Assembly (NCBI GenBank): GCA_019746155.1
Contig: JAIESJ010000309.1
Span: 1-19,812, forward strand
DNA: 19,812 nt
From: Burkholderiales bacterium
GTDB lineage: Bacteria > Pseudomonadota > Gammaproteobacteria > Burkholderiales > SG8-41
Direction of reading: 5' to 3'
This document shows, in pieces, positions 6,726 to 14,259 of the stretch; position 1 is the first letter of the stretch; each line of letters opens with the position of its first letter. A program made the translations under genes and the position numbers. The notes under the pieces are model-generated. The model did not search any database. It was not told the origin of the DNA and worked only from the letters and a program-made list of their open reading frames with translations.

Positions 6726-7651
6726 AGGTTGATGCGTTCCGGGAATCGCACCTCGGCATTAAATCCCGGCGCACCTGGCAGGAAGCCGTCGTCCGATATC
6801 TCGTTGTGAAGTCGAATCTGCGGAGCATCGAGGACGTAAGGCGGATTTGCCGCAAGCTTGACCCGTACTTCGGGGCGCTGATGTTGGATGAGCTGACCGG
6901 AGATCGTATCTGGCAGGTCGTCCAAGGCGAACTGGATAAGGGGAACAGGCCTGCAACCGTCAATCGTTACCTCGCGTTGATTCGCTGCCTGTTGCGGATG
7001 GCTCGTGATGAGTGGCAGTGGATCGAGAGCTTTCCAAAGATCCGGCTTTTGCATGGCGAAGTGGAACGCGACCGATGGTTGAACAGGGAGGATGCAAACC
7101 GGCTCATTGCGGCTTGCTCGCCTCACCTGGCGGCAATCGTGCGGTTTGCGCTGGCTACAGGTTGCCGTGCGCGCGAGATAACCGGCTTGGAATGGAACCG
7201 GGTTGATCTGGATCGCCGGACAGCCTGGTTGGACCAGACCAAGAATGGCACGCCGAGAGGCGTTCCGCTGAATGCTGATGCTGTGGCAGTGTTGGAGGAA
7301 CAAGTCGGAAGGCATGCCCGTTACTGCTTCACCTATAACGGGGCGCGGATTCGATGGGAACTCACCAATTCGGCCTGGCACACGGCGTTAAGGAAAGCAG
7401 GCTTGAAGGATTTTCGGTTCCATGATCTCAGGCATACCTGGGCGTCGTGGCATCGTCAGGCGGGAACGTCTTGCGATGAGCTGAAAGACCTGGGTGGCTG
7501 GAAATCCCGCGTAATGGTGGATCGTTACGCGAAGTATGCAACGGAGCATCTGGCTGTCGCCGCTGCGCGCATTGAAAGCGCCCGTGGTGAAAACGTGATT
7601 AAGCTCTCCACGTTTTCCCCACGTTCCAAAGAACAAAGGGCCAGCGTCTAA
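6584..7651 (+). CDS. int: Tyrosine recombinase / integrase
   Basis: A 355-residue tyrosine recombinase. The N-terminal arm-binding region includes WWIDVVLPNGKRIRQSTGT (16-34), followed by a core-binding SAM-like domain (about 64-150). The catalytic domain has all the expected residues: Arg195 in ATGCRAREI, Lys220, His280 and Arg283 in HDLRHTWASW, Trp306 in GGWKS, and the nucleophile Tyr315 in DRYAKYA. The ATG at 6584 has GGAAAGGAAGG upstream. The gene starts inside the helix-turn-helix frame and stops 19 bp before the tRNA-Lys gene, the arrangement of an integrase that uses this tRNA as its attachment site. Its last codons contain candidate arm sites (7589-7626). It appears intact, so the element may still be able to integrate. 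Confidence 0.95.
   Translation: MARETGIHRRKDSRFWWIDVVLPNGKRIRQSTGTENRAEARAFVARLKVDAFRESHLGIKSRRTWQEAVVRYLVVKSNLRSIEDVRRICRKLDPYFGALMLDELTGDRIWQVVQGELDKGNRPATVNRYLALIRCLLRMARDEWQWIESFPKIRLLHGEVERDRWLNREDANRLIAACSPHLAAIVRFALATGCRAREITGLEWNRVDLDRRTAWLDQTKNGTPRGVPLNADAVAVLEEQVGRHARYCFTYNGARIRWELTNSAWHTALRKAGLKDFRFHDLRHTWASWHRQAGTSCDELKDLGGWKSRVMVDRYAKYATEHLAVAAARIESARGENVIKLSTFSPRSKEQRASV
7589..7626. repeat. Candidate integrase arm sites, right end
   Basis: 7608-7626 is identical to the 19-bp left-end site 3639-3657. Just before it GAAAACGTG (7589-7597) is the perfect inverted partner of CACGTTTTC (7609-7617). The cluster lies in the last codons of the integrase gene, about 45-80 bp from the att repeat. 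Confidence 0.5.
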
Positions 7652-7663
7652 GCTAACCCTTTG
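7634..7663 (+). terminator. Weak inverted repeat after the integrase gene
   Basis: CAAAGGG (7634-7640) and CCCTTTG (7657-7663) form a perfect 7-bp stem around the integrase stop codon with a 16-nt loop. There is no clear U-tract. It may slow transcription toward the tRNA gene or may be a recombinase site; support is thin. Confidence 0.22.
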
Positions 7664-7670
7664 TAAATAC

Positions 7671-7716
7671 TGGTAGGCGGTGCGAGATTCGAACTCGCGA
7701 CCAACGGATTAAAAGT
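7671..7716. repeat. att site, tRNA-proximal copy
   Basis: The 3' part of tRNA-Lys shared with 3519-3564. Identity stops at 7716 inside the anticodon stem, which suggests that the crossover lies in the anticodon-loop to T-arm half. Confidence 0.85.
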
Positions 7717-7746
7717 CCGCTGCTCTACCGACTGAGCTAACCGCCC
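7671..7746 (-). tRNA. tRNA-Lys (anticodon UUU)
   Basis: A complete 76-nt tRNA including an encoded CCA. The acceptor arms are GGGCGGT and ACCGCCT (first pair G-U), the anticodon loop is CTTTTAA (anticodon TTT, read as UUU), and the T-arm is GCGAG-TTCGAAT-CTCGC. The discriminator base is A. Its 3' 46 nt form the attachment site of the integrative element, and because the repeat rebuilds the 3' end the gene stays intact. Confidence 0.97.
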
Positions 7747-7762
7747 CTACGAAAAGCTGGGA

Positions 7763-7792
7763 ATTCTACCTTTGTACGCAGGGACGGGTCAA
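7763..7792 (-). promoter_or_regulatory. Promoter of tRNA-Lys
   Basis: On the minus strand TTGACC (7792-7787) is followed after 18 bp by TAGAAT (7768-7763). Each hexamer matches the sigma-70 consensus at five of six positions. The -10 element ends about 16 bp before the first tRNA base. Confidence 0.7.
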
Positions 7793-7829
7793 CCAGAGGC
7801 GTGCATCCGCGCCGGTTCAGGGGCCCGGA

Positions 7830-8957
7830 TCACGCCTCCTGCATCATTTTCCAGTATTGGTATTTCATGGTTCCCGCCGCGCCGATGACTATCGCCAGGA
7901 ACGTAAGAATGGAGCCGATGGCGAGGGTGGAGACGCCGGTGATCGCCTGGCCCACCGTGCAGCCCATGGACAGCACGCCGCCCACGCCCATCAGTACGCC
8001 GCCCGCCGCGTGGTTGACAAAATCCCTGACCGAGGCAAACCACTCGATGCGGAAGCTTTTTGTCGCCAGCGCGTAGATCAGCGAGCCGGCGATGACGCCG
8101 GCCAGCGCCATCACGCCGAAATTGATGAGCGACAGCTTGGCGGGCTGCAGCAGATAGCGCGCGGTATCGCCCATCGGGCTGATGAAAGTAAACGACTGCA
8201 CCTGAACGCGGCTCGGGATGTCGGTTGCCATCTCGGCATATTCCTTCCATGCCTGCCCCATGACGCCGCCGGTCAGATACCAGCCGGCAACGACCGCGAG
8301 CCCGATCACTGCCCCACCCAGAATGTTGTCGAAGCTGCCGCGGAAGTCGGATGATTTGAGCACGAACGCCAGCATGCCGAGTGCGACGACGACAGCAACG
8401 CTGAAGTTCAACGTGCGTGAAGGTTGCATCCCGAACATGCCGGAGAGGACGGAACCCACTTCCTGGGTCGGTACGCCGTGCTGCGCCAGGTTGATGGTGG
8501 TGGCGGCAATCCAGGGATGGAACAGCTTCTCATAGAACGGCGTCCACAGCATCAAATAGGAGAAGATCATTGCGATCGCCAGCACGGTGAGCGATTTGAG
8601 ATTGCCGCTGCCGACCCGCACCAGCGTCTTGTTGCCGCAGCCGCTGCCGAGCGTCATGCCGATGCCGAACATCAGACCGCCGACAAGATAACGCAGCCAC
8701 GCGAAATTGGCGGTTCGATACGGCGGGAAGGTCTCGCCCGAGAGATTGACCGCGCCGCCGGCTTCGAGCGCAATCACTCCGATCAGCGCCACCGTCATCG
8801 CGAACACCCACGCGCGCATGCGGCCGGTATCGCCGATATTGACCCAGTCGGAGACCGCGCCCATGGTGCAGAAATTGGTCTTGTTGGCGACCGCGCCCAT
8901 GACCGCGGCAATCACGAATACGGCGAGCAATATCTGATTATGGATGGTGAATTCCAT
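7830..8957 (-). CDS. YeeE/YedE-family sulfur-compound transporter
   Basis: A 375-residue polytopic membrane protein of the YeeE/YedE family, whose characterised member TsuA takes up thiosulfate. Conserved cysteines lie in NFCTMG (Cys30), GSGCGNK (Cys107) and SMGCTVGQ (Cys333). Such cysteines line the thiosulfate path in TsuA. Many hydrophobic, Gly-rich segments span the protein. The ATG at 8957 is chosen because GGAGGAGG lies just upstream; a longer frame would lack this. No tusA-type sulfur carrier gene is adjacent, although family members often have one. It is separated from queC by 134 bp and probably has its own promoter. The exact substrate is inferred. Confidence 0.88.
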   Translation of the reverse strand: MEFTIHNQILLAVFVIAAVMGAVANKTNFCTMGAVSDWVNIGDTGRMRAWVFAMTVALIGVIALEAGGAVNLSGETFPPYRTANFAWLRYLVGGLMFGIGMTLGSGCGNKTLVRVGSGNLKSLTVLAIAMIFSYLMLWTPFYEKLFHPWIAATTINLAQHGVPTQEVGSVLSGMFGMQPSRTLNFSVAVVVALGMLAFVLKSSDFRGSFDNILGGAVIGLAVVAGWYLTGGVMGQAWKEYAEMATDIPSRVQVQSFTFISPMGDTARYLLQPAKLSLINFGVMALAGVIAGSLIYALATKSFRIEWFASVRDFVNHAAGGVLMGVGGVLSMGCTVGQAITGVSTLAIGSILTFLAIVIGAAGTMKYQYWKMMQEA

Positions 8958-9022
8958 GATGCCTCCTCCTTCGCCCGGTTGGGTTCGCGCCCAGTCCAAG
9001 TCCCAGTTTAGTCCGGCTGAGA

Positions 9023-9031
9023 TTTATACCA
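9023..9031 (-). promoter_or_regulatory. Extended -10 element upstream of the transporter gene
   Basis: The minus strand reads TGGTATAAA, an extended -10 (TGnTATAAA), about 66 bp before the start codon at 8957. The -35 region is poor. It lies in an AT-rich gap between queC and the transporter gene. Confidence 0.4.
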
Positions 9032-9091
9032 TATCACCACATTGCCGGGCTCTAATTTTCCGAATGCAAGCCATTGATTTTATTTATCCCG

Positions 9092-9772
9092 TTAGAGCCG
9101 TGTTCTATAGCTTGCGGGGTCGGGCAGGCCCGCCGCTTCGAAACCCGCGCGTCGCAACCGGCACGAATCGCAGCGCCCGCACGCGCGACCGTCCTCACTC
9201 GCCTGGTAGCAGGAGACGGTGAGCGCGTAATCGACGCCCAGCGCCGAGCCGCGTTTGATGATCGCGGCCTTGGTGAGGTCGATGATCGGCGTGTGCAGCG
9301 TAAAGTGGCTGCCTTCGACGGCGGCCTTGGTGGCCAGATTGGCCATGGCTTCGAACGCGCGCATGTATTGGGGACGGCAATCGGGATAGCCAGAGTAATC
9401 GACGGCATTGGCGCCGAAGAAAATATCGCGCGCGCCCAGCACTTCGGCCCACGCCAAGGCGAGCGAAAGCATGATGGTGTTGCGCGCCGGCACATAGGTG
9501 ATGGGAATGCCCGGCTGAACACCGTCCACCGGAACGGCGATATTTCTGTCGGTCAACGCCGAGCCGCCGAAACCCGTGAGATCGAGTTTGACAATACGAT
9601 GTTCGGCAGCCCCCTGTGCGGTGGCCACGCGCGCGGCGGCGGCAAGCTCGGCGCGGTGGCGCTGGCCGTAATCGATGGAGAGGCAATAACAGTCGAAACC
9701 CCGCTCGCGCGCGATTGCCAGCGTGGTGGCGGAATCCAGCCCGCCGGAAAGCAAAACAACAGCTTTCTTCAT
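9092..9772 (-). CDS. queC: 7-cyano-7-deazaguanine (preQ0) synthase
   Basis: QueC converts 7-carboxy-7-deazaguanine to preQ0 with ATP and ammonia, the step after QueE in queuosine synthesis. The protein has 226 residues from the ATG at 9772. It has the ATP-pyrophosphatase loop SGGLDSA (residues 9-15) and the C-terminal zinc site Cys188, Cys198, Cys201 and Cys204 (CGRCDSC). Other family segments, such as VPARNTIMLSLALAWAE, are present. A TTG at 9784 would add four residues; neither start has a clear ribosome binding site. The partner gene queE lies upstream on the same strand, separated by a 144-bp gap that carries an octamer repeat array. Confidence 0.96.
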   Translation of the reverse strand: MKKAVVLLSGGLDSATTLAIARERGFDCYCLSIDYGQRHRAELAAAARVATAQGAAEHRIVKLDLTGFGGSALTDRNIAVPVDGVQPGIPITYVPARNTIMLSLALAWAEVLGARDIFFGANAVDYSGYPDCRPQYMRAFEAMANLATKAAVEGSHFTLHTPIIDLTKAAIIKRGSALGVDYALTVSCYQASEDGRACGRCDSCRLRRAGFEAAGLPDPASYRTRL

Positions 9773-9787
9773 GAAGTTCGACAATCA

Positions 9788-9864
9788 GTGATTGAGTGAT
9801 TGAGTAACTGAGCGGCCCGATCACTTAATCACTTAATCACTTAATCACTCAATCACTCAATCAC
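9788..9864. repeat. Octamer tandem array with an 18-bp inverted arm
   Basis: 5.6 copies of ATCACTYA occupy 9820-9864 (three with T, then two with C). Upstream at 9788-9805 is an 18-bp perfect reverse complement of 9847-9864, so the region can fold as a long hairpin with a 41-nt loop. It fills the queE-queC gap. No spacer structure is present, so this is not a CRISPR array. Confidence 0.9.
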
Positions 9865-9916
9865 AGGTTCTTCGACGCGCCCGCTTGATGCTTCGTTCGC
9901 GGTTTACAGGCCGCTC

Positions 9917-10621
9917 CTAGCGTCCGCGCTCTTCGCCCCACAACTGCTTGTGCAGCTGCACCTGCATGCGCACCGGCAGCCGGTCGCGCAGGATCCACTC
10001 GGCAAGCGTCTTCGCCGGCAAGTCATGGTAGGATGGGGAAAACAGCACCGGACAGATCGTGGCGAGCCGGCGCTCGGCGAGCACCTGCTTCGCCCATTCG
10101 TAATCCGCCGCGCCGCACAGCACGAACTTGATCTCGTCCTGGGCCGTAAGGTGAGAAAGATTAGTCCACAGGTTCTTTTCCGCTTCACCCGAGCCCGGTG
10201 TCTTGATGTCGAGGATTCTTGAAACGCGCGCATCGACCTGCGAGATGTCGAGCGCGCCGCCGGTTTCGAGCGACACCGAGTAGCCGCGATCGGCAAGCTC
10301 CCTGAGCAGCACGAGGCAGTTCTGCTGCGCCAGCGGCTCGCCGCCGGTGACCGTGACATAGCGCGTTGGATAACGGGCAACTTCGGCGAGGATCTTTTCC
10401 AGCGTCTGCGTTTCGCCGCCATGGAAAGCGTAAGCGGTGTCGCAGTAGCCGCAGCGCAGCGGGCAGCCGGTCAGGCGCACGAACACCGTGGGCAGCCCGA
10501 CGCGGCTCGTCTCGCCCTGCAGCGAGAAAAAGATTTCGGTGACGCGCAGAGTTTTGGTGAGGCGTGAGGCGTCAGGCGTCAGGCGATCTGCAACCAAGCC
10601 GCCGTTGGTTTTACTCCTCAC
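9917..10621 (-). CDS. queE: 7-carboxy-7-deazaguanine synthase (radical SAM)
   Basis: QueE makes 7-carboxy-7-deazaguanine from 6-carboxy-tetrahydropterin. The frame from the GTG at 10621 gives 234 residues. It shows the family entry FFSLQGE (31-37), the radical-SAM cluster cysteines 53, 57 and 60 in CPLRCGYC, and the SAM-binding TVTGGEPL. The family-conserved part begins at about residue 25 (LRVTEIFFSLQGE). The first 24 residues are odd: no ATG exists, the possible starts are GTG at 10621 or TTG at 10597, and the next stretch (DRLTPDASRLT) is encoded by a 7-bp tandem repeat. The start is therefore uncertain. The gene lies 24 bp after cpoB in a repeat-rich junction. Confidence 0.93.
   Translation of the reverse strand: MRSKTNGGLVADRLTPDASRLTKTLRVTEIFFSLQGETSRVGLPTVFVRLTGCPLRCGYCDTAYAFHGGETQTLEKILAEVARYPTRYVTVTGGEPLAQQNCLVLLRELADRGYSVSLETGGALDISQVDARVSRILDIKTPGSGEAEKNLWTNLSHLTAQDEIKFVLCGAADYEWAKQVLAERRLATICPVLFSPSYHDLPAKTLAEWILRDRLPVRMQVQLHKQLWGEERGR
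10559..10585. repeat. Heptamer tandem repeat inside the queE start region
   Basis: About 3.6 copies of AGGCGTS on the plus strand. In the frame from GTG 10621 they are translated. One copy more or less would shift the queE frame, because seven is not a multiple of three. Confidence 0.75.
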
Positions 10622-10647
10622 TCCTCACCCCTCATTCCTTACGCTTC
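10613..10647. repeat. Degenerate heptamer repeat between cpoB and queE
   Basis: Five degenerate copies of ACTCCTC (actcctc, actcctc, acccctc, attcctt, acgcttc) cover the gap. Read as mRNA they give GAGGAGT-like units, which resemble ribosome binding sites, with GTG codons between them. Confidence 0.7.
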
Positions 10648-11533
10648 ATTTCAATGTGGCGAGCCGGCGCCTGGCTTTCTCGGCGGCCTCGCTCAGGGGA
10701 TAGCGCGATACCAGTCCGTCCATGGTTTTCCGGGCGGTTGCCGTATCACCCAGCTCCATCTGCGAACTCGCGATGTTGAGCAGCGCATCGGGCACCGACG
10801 AACTGTCGGGATAGGTGCTGACCAGCTTCTGCTGGCTCGCGATCGCGTTTTTGAAGTCACGCAGGTTGAAATAGGAGTCGCCGATCCAGTACTGGGCGCG
10901 CGGCGCGAGCGCGCTCTTCGGATGCTGCGCGATAAAGCTCTGAAAAGCAACAATGGCCCCCTGGTAGTTGCCGATGCGGCGCTGGTTTTGCGCCGCTTCA
11001 TAAGCGCGGCTCTCCGTCGCGTCCGGCGGCGCGGAAGCCGGTGTTGCGGCCGAGACGGCCGACGGCGATGCGCCGCCGGCAGCAGCTGCGGGTGTCGACG
11101 CCGCAGGCGTTGCGGGAGTCGCTGGCGGCGTTGCGCCGGCTGCAGCGGGCTGCTCCAGACGCCGCAGGCGGGTATCGAGATCGACATACATGTCACGCTG
11201 GCGCTTGGCCGTGCCGTCGATATTGTTGCCGAGCACCTCGATCTGGCCGCGCAGGTTCTGCAACTCCTGCCTGAGCAGCTCGATCTGGCTGACGAGTTCG
11301 AGCACCGGCTGATTGTTCTTGAGCGCCTCCTCGACCCTGGCCAGGCGCGCGGCCAGCGCATCGTTCTGCTGCTTGAGTTCGTCGATGCGTTTCTGCTGCT
11401 CGAGAATCTGCTTTCGTGCGACCTCGTCGTCAAACAGCCCCGCCGCAGCGGAAGTAACGTTCAACACGCACCACAAAGCCGCACTCGCAATAGCGAGCCC
11501 GGCAATCGTGGACTTTTTCCTTTCACCCTTCAC
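10646..11533 (-). CDS. cpoB: Cell division coordinator CpoB (YbgF), periplasmic TPR protein
   Basis: CpoB works in the periplasm with TolA and PBP1B to link outer membrane constriction with peptidoglycan synthesis. The 295-residue protein has a signal peptide (about 1-31, cleavage near TSAAAG), an N-terminal coiled coil (about 38-127, which drives trimer formation in the family), an Ala/Pro/Thr linker (128-172) and C-terminal TPR repeats (about 175-290, with AQYWIGDSYFNLRDFKNAI). It follows pal by 19 bp, the usual position at the end of the tol-pal operon. The start ATG at 11533 lies inside a heptamer repeat, so the first residues MKGERKK are repeat-derived. The charged start still suits a signal peptide. 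Confidence 0.95.
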   Translation of the reverse strand: MKGERKKSTIAGLAIASAALWCVLNVTSAAAGLFDDEVARKQILEQQKRIDELKQQNDALAARLARVEEALKNNQPVLELVSQIELLRQELQNLRGQIEVLGNNIDGTAKRQRDMYVDLDTRLRRLEQPAAAGATPPATPATPAASTPAAAAGGASPSAVSAATPASAPPDATESRAYEAAQNQRRIGNYQGAIVAFQSFIAQHPKSALAPRAQYWIGDSYFNLRDFKNAIASQQKLVSTYPDSSSVPDALLNIASSQMELGDTATARKTMDGLVSRYPLSEAAEKARRRLATLK

Positions 11534-11548
11534 CCTTCATCCTTCACC
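11519..11548. repeat. Heptamer repeat over the cpoB start codon
   Basis: Four copies of CCCTTCA with single changes. As mRNA they read TGAAGGG and include the cpoB start ATG as well as SD-like AAGG motifs. Confidence 0.75.
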
Positions 11549-11552
11549 GGAA

Positions 11553-12098
11553 CTATTCCCCCTGATACCGGATATCGGCACGCCGGTTCTCCGCCCAGGA
11601 AGCTTCGTCGTGACCGGTGGCCCTGGGTTTTTCTTCGCCGAAGCTGACGCTCTCGATCTGGCTCGCCTGCGCACCCAGCAGCTGCATCATCTGCTTCACC
11701 GCATCGGCGCGGCGCTGGCCGAGCGCCAGGTTGTACTCGCGGCTGCCCCGCTCATCGGCATTGCCCTCGATGCGCATCTGCGCAGAGCGGTTCTGGGCCA
11801 GGTATCGCGCATGCGCCGTCACGATCGGCTTGTACTCGTCCTTGACGAGGTTGCTGTCGAAGTCGAAATAGATGCTGCGCTTCGACAGAATGTTGCCGGG
11901 ATCCTTGAGCGGATTGACGGCGACCGTCGAAGTGCCGAGAGGCTGCGAAGACACGCCGCTGTCGGCCGGCTTGGCCGCCGGCGCCTCGACAGAGGGCTTG
12001 CGATCCTCGACCGCGGCACCCTCCTGTTCCTTGGTCGGCGTGCTGCCGCACCCGGCCAGCACACCCATGATCAAAAGACCCGCAAACAGCTTTTTCAT
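11553..12098 (-). CDS. pal: Peptidoglycan-associated lipoprotein Pal
   Basis: Pal is an outer-membrane lipoprotein that binds peptidoglycan and TolB. The 181-residue protein starts at the ATG at 12098, seven bases after GGGAG. The signal sequence ends in the lipobox LAGC, with lipidated Cys17. The C-terminal OmpA-like domain begins near IYFDFDS and has the peptidoglycan-binding segment NADERGSREYNLALGQRRA. A longer frame upstream to 12182 overlaps tolB and would bury the signal peptide, so it is rejected. The gene is 40 bp downstream of tolB. Confidence 0.97.
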   Translation of the reverse strand: MKKLFAGLLIMGVLAGCGSTPTKEQEGAAVEDRKPSVEAPAAKPADSGVSSQPLGTSTVAVNPLKDPGNILSKRSIYFDFDSNLVKDEYKPIVTAHARYLAQNRSAQMRIEGNADERGSREYNLALGQRRADAVKQMMQLLGAQASQIESVSFGEEKPRATGHDEASWAENRRADIRYQGE

Positions 12099-12138
12099 CG
12101 ATTTTCTCCCGGTATAAAAAGAAAAGACCTGCGTAGTT

Positions 12139-13443
12139 TCACTGTTTATTGACCAGCGGGCCCCACGATGGTTCGCGCACATCGCCCGCGTCTTCGGTAA
12201 AACGCTGCTTGACCCGGCCGTCGCTCGATACCGCGGCTAATATACCACGCTCCCTCACCACGGTTGCATAGAGGATCATCTTGCCGTTGGGCGCGAAACT
12301 CGGTGACTCGTCGATACCGCCATCGGTCAGCACCTGTACCTGGCGCGACGCAAAATCCTGGACGGCTACGTTGAAACGGCTGCCGTTTCTTTGTATGAAG
12401 GTGAAGCTCTTGCCGTCGGGGCTGTGCCGCGGCGATACGTTATAGCCGCCTTCGAAAGTGAGTCGCTGCGCCTGCCCGCCCGCAGCAGGAATACGGTAGA
12501 TCTGCGGGCTGCCGCCGCGGTCGGAAGTAAACAGGATCCACTGCCCGTCAGGCGAGAAATTCGCCTCGGTGTCGATCGCCGAGCTGTGGGTAAGCCGCGT
12601 CGGCGTGCCGCTGCCGTCCGCATTAACGAGATAAAGCTGAGAGCCGCCGTCCTTGGTCAGCGTCACCGCGAGCCGCGTGCCATCGGGCGACCACGCCGGC
12701 GCGCTGTTGCTGCCCCAGAAATTCGCCACCACCTGACGACTGCCGGTGGTGAGCGACTGCACATACACCACCGGTTTCTTGCGCTCGAACGACACGTAGG
12801 CCAGCCGCGTGCCGTCCGGCGCCCATGCCGGGGAAATGATCGGCTCGTTCGAAGCGAGCACGGTCTGCGCCCCGAAACCGTCGGCGTCCGCCACCTGCAA
12901 CTCGTAGCGCGCGCCTTTCTTGACCACGTAGGTGATGCGCGTCGCGAACACGCCGGCGTCGCCGGTCATCTTCTCGTAGATAACGTCGGCGATCTTGTGC
13001 GCGGTGAGCCGCAGCTGCGCAGCGGAAGCGAAATAGACGAATCCCGCGAGCTGCGTCTGCTTGACCACGTCCATGAGGCGGAAGCGGATGTCATAACGGC
13101 CGTCGGAAAGCGGCGTGATGTTGCCGATCACCACCGCCTCGGCGCCGCGCGCGCGCCACTGCGGAAAATCGACCTGCTCCGGCTCGTGCGGCACCGGCAC
13201 CATGCCGCCGGCATCGACCATCTTGAACAGGCCGCTGCGCGCGAGGTCGGCGGCGATCACCGGAGTGAGTTTCTGGGCGAGGCCGTCCTCGGCACGGAAC
13301 GGCGCAATGGCGATCGGGATCTGGTTGGCCCCGGCGCCGACGATTTCGATGGTGAGCGCAGCATGCGCGCTTGGTAACGCGAAAAGCAGCATGACCGCAA
13401 TCAGCGCTGCGAGACAAGACTTTGTTTTCATTTGCATATTCAT
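12139..13443 (-). CDS. tolB: Tol-Pal periplasmic protein TolB
   Basis: The 434-residue periplasmic protein links TolA with Pal. It has a signal peptide (about 1-28, ending SAHA), an N-terminal alpha/beta domain, and a C-terminal six-bladed propeller visible as repeated blade segments: SPAWAPDGTRLAYVS, APAWSPDGTRLAVT, EANFSPDGQWILFTSDRGG, SPRHSPDGKSFTF and SPSFAPNGKMILYAT. Length and order match the family. The start is ATG 13443; ATG 13431 is also possible, and neither has a strong ribosome binding site. It lies 33 bp after tolA. Confidence 0.97.
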   Translation of the reverse strand: MNMQMKTKSCLAALIAVMLLFALPSAHAALTIEIVGAGANQIPIAIAPFRAEDGLAQKLTPVIAADLARSGLFKMVDAGGMVPVPHEPEQVDFPQWRARGAEAVVIGNITPLSDGRYDIRFRLMDVVKQTQLAGFVYFASAAQLRLTAHKIADVIYEKMTGDAGVFATRITYVVKKGARYELQVADADGFGAQTVLASNEPIISPAWAPDGTRLAYVSFERKKPVVYVQSLTTGSRQVVANFWGSNSAPAWSPDGTRLAVTLTKDGGSQLYLVNADGSGTPTRLTHSSAIDTEANFSPDGQWILFTSDRGGSPQIYRIPAAGGQAQRLTFEGGYNVSPRHSPDGKSFTFIQRNGSRFNVAVQDFASRQVQVLTDGGIDESPSFAPNGKMILYATVVRERGILAAVSSDGRVKQRFTEDAGDVREPSWGPLVNKQ

Positions 13444-13476
13444 GAATCCGGCGTATGAATTAAGAGTGCGGCTTCT

Positions 13477-14259
13477 TCATTTTTGTTCCGGCCGGAACTG
13501 CAGATTCAACTCCCGAAATTCCTTAAACAACGCGGGGTCCGGCGGCAACGGCAAAGGCTGAGCTTTCAGGATGGCGCGCTCCACTGCATTATCATATGCA
13601 GCCACGCCGCTGGGACGTTTTAATTTGACCCCAAGAATTTCCCCGCCCGGCAAAACAACAATATCAAACTCGACTTGCGTGCCTGGGCTCAAATTAGGCG
13701 GCTCGACAATGAATCGCTTGATCTTTTCGCGAATCCTCCCTTTGTATTCATCAATCAACTTCTGTTGAGCGGCGGCCTGCGCGGCCTGCTGCTGCGCAAG
13801 CTTTTTGAGCGCCTCTTCCTGATCCCTGGCAAGGCGCTTGGCCTCGGCTTCCTTCGCCTGTTTTTCCTTAAGCTCCCGGGCTTTCTCCAGCTCGCGCTTC
13901 TTCGCCTCGGCCGTTTCCTGTTCCTTCTGCTTGCGCTCTTTTTCGAGCTTCTCCTTGAGCGCGATGTCAGGCTTTACCACGGGCTTGGGCTCGGGTTTCG
14001 GTAGCGGTTTCGGCTCCGCCTTGGGTGGCGGCTGCGGCGGCTCGGGCGGCGGCTTGGCCTCCGCTACAGGCGGGGTCTCGACCTTTGGCTGCGGCAGCGG
14101 CGGCAGAGTACTCCACAGATCGACGATGGCCACGGGATCGGCCTGCTTTTTCTGCCAGCTGACGCCGAACACCAGCAGCACGAAGAAGAGCAGGTGCATC
14201 ACCAGCGCCAGCGCGCCGGCCATCGTCCGTTCGTTGGGTGTAATGTCGTTGTAAGTCAC
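13477..14259 (-). CDS. tolA: Tol energy-transducing protein TolA
   Basis: The 260-residue inner-membrane protein spans the periplasm and passes energy from TolQR to TolB/Pal. A single membrane segment lies at about 13-34. A Pro/Lys-rich region (52-98, repeated PKP and PEP) leads into a long charged Lys/Glu/Ala helix (about 100-168). The TonB-like C-terminal domain (170-258, with PPNLSPGTQVEFDIVVLPGG) follows. The start GTG forms a GTGA overlap with the tolR stop (14256-14259), so translation is probably coupled. It is shorter than E. coli TolA because the helix is shorter, which is common outside enterics. Confidence 0.95.
   Translation of the reverse strand: MTYNDITPNERTMAGALALVMHLLFFVLLVFGVSWQKKQADPVAIVDLWSTLPPLPQPKVETPPVAEAKPPPEPPQPPPKAEPKPLPKPEPKPVVKPDIALKEKLEKERKQKEQETAEAKKRELEKARELKEKQAKEAEAKRLARDQEEALKKLAQQQAAQAAAQQKLIDEYKGRIREKIKRFIVEPPNLSPGTQVEFDIVVLPGGEILGVKLKRPSGVAAYDNAVERAILKAQPLPLPPDPALFKEFRELNLQFRPEQK

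Larger units (their letters stand above)
3519..7716 (+). mobile_element. 4.15-kb integrative element in tRNA-Lys
   Basis: A 46-bp direct repeat with two mismatches (3519-3564 and 7671-7716, offset 4152) bounds the segment. The right copy is the 3' part of the intact tRNA-Lys gene and the left copy is an orphan 3' tRNA fragment. A tyrosine recombinase gene reads toward the tRNA and ends 19 bp from it, the usual layout of elements that integrate into the 3' end of a tRNA gene. The four genes between the repeats share one strand: a 306-residue unknown protein, a Rep_trans-type initiator, an excisionase-like protein and the integrase. No mobilisation, capsid or conjugation genes are visible. It is therefore probably a satellite or a self-replicating integrative element that depends on helpers for transfer. 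That last point is inference. Confidence 0.88.

Noticed and set aside
9048..9099. 8-bp inverted repeat GGCTCTAA/TTAGAGCC as the queC terminator
   Set aside because: The loop is 36 nt, the repeat includes the queC stop codon, and no U-tract follows.
9820..9864. Octamer repeats as a CRISPR array
   Set aside because: Units are 8 bp and directly abutting, with no spacers and no cas genes nearby.
12391..13377. Long plus-strand frame opposite tolB
   Set aside because: GC-rich genes leave long open antisense frames; the product is rich in Arg, His and Ala with no domain, while TolB on the other strand is certain.
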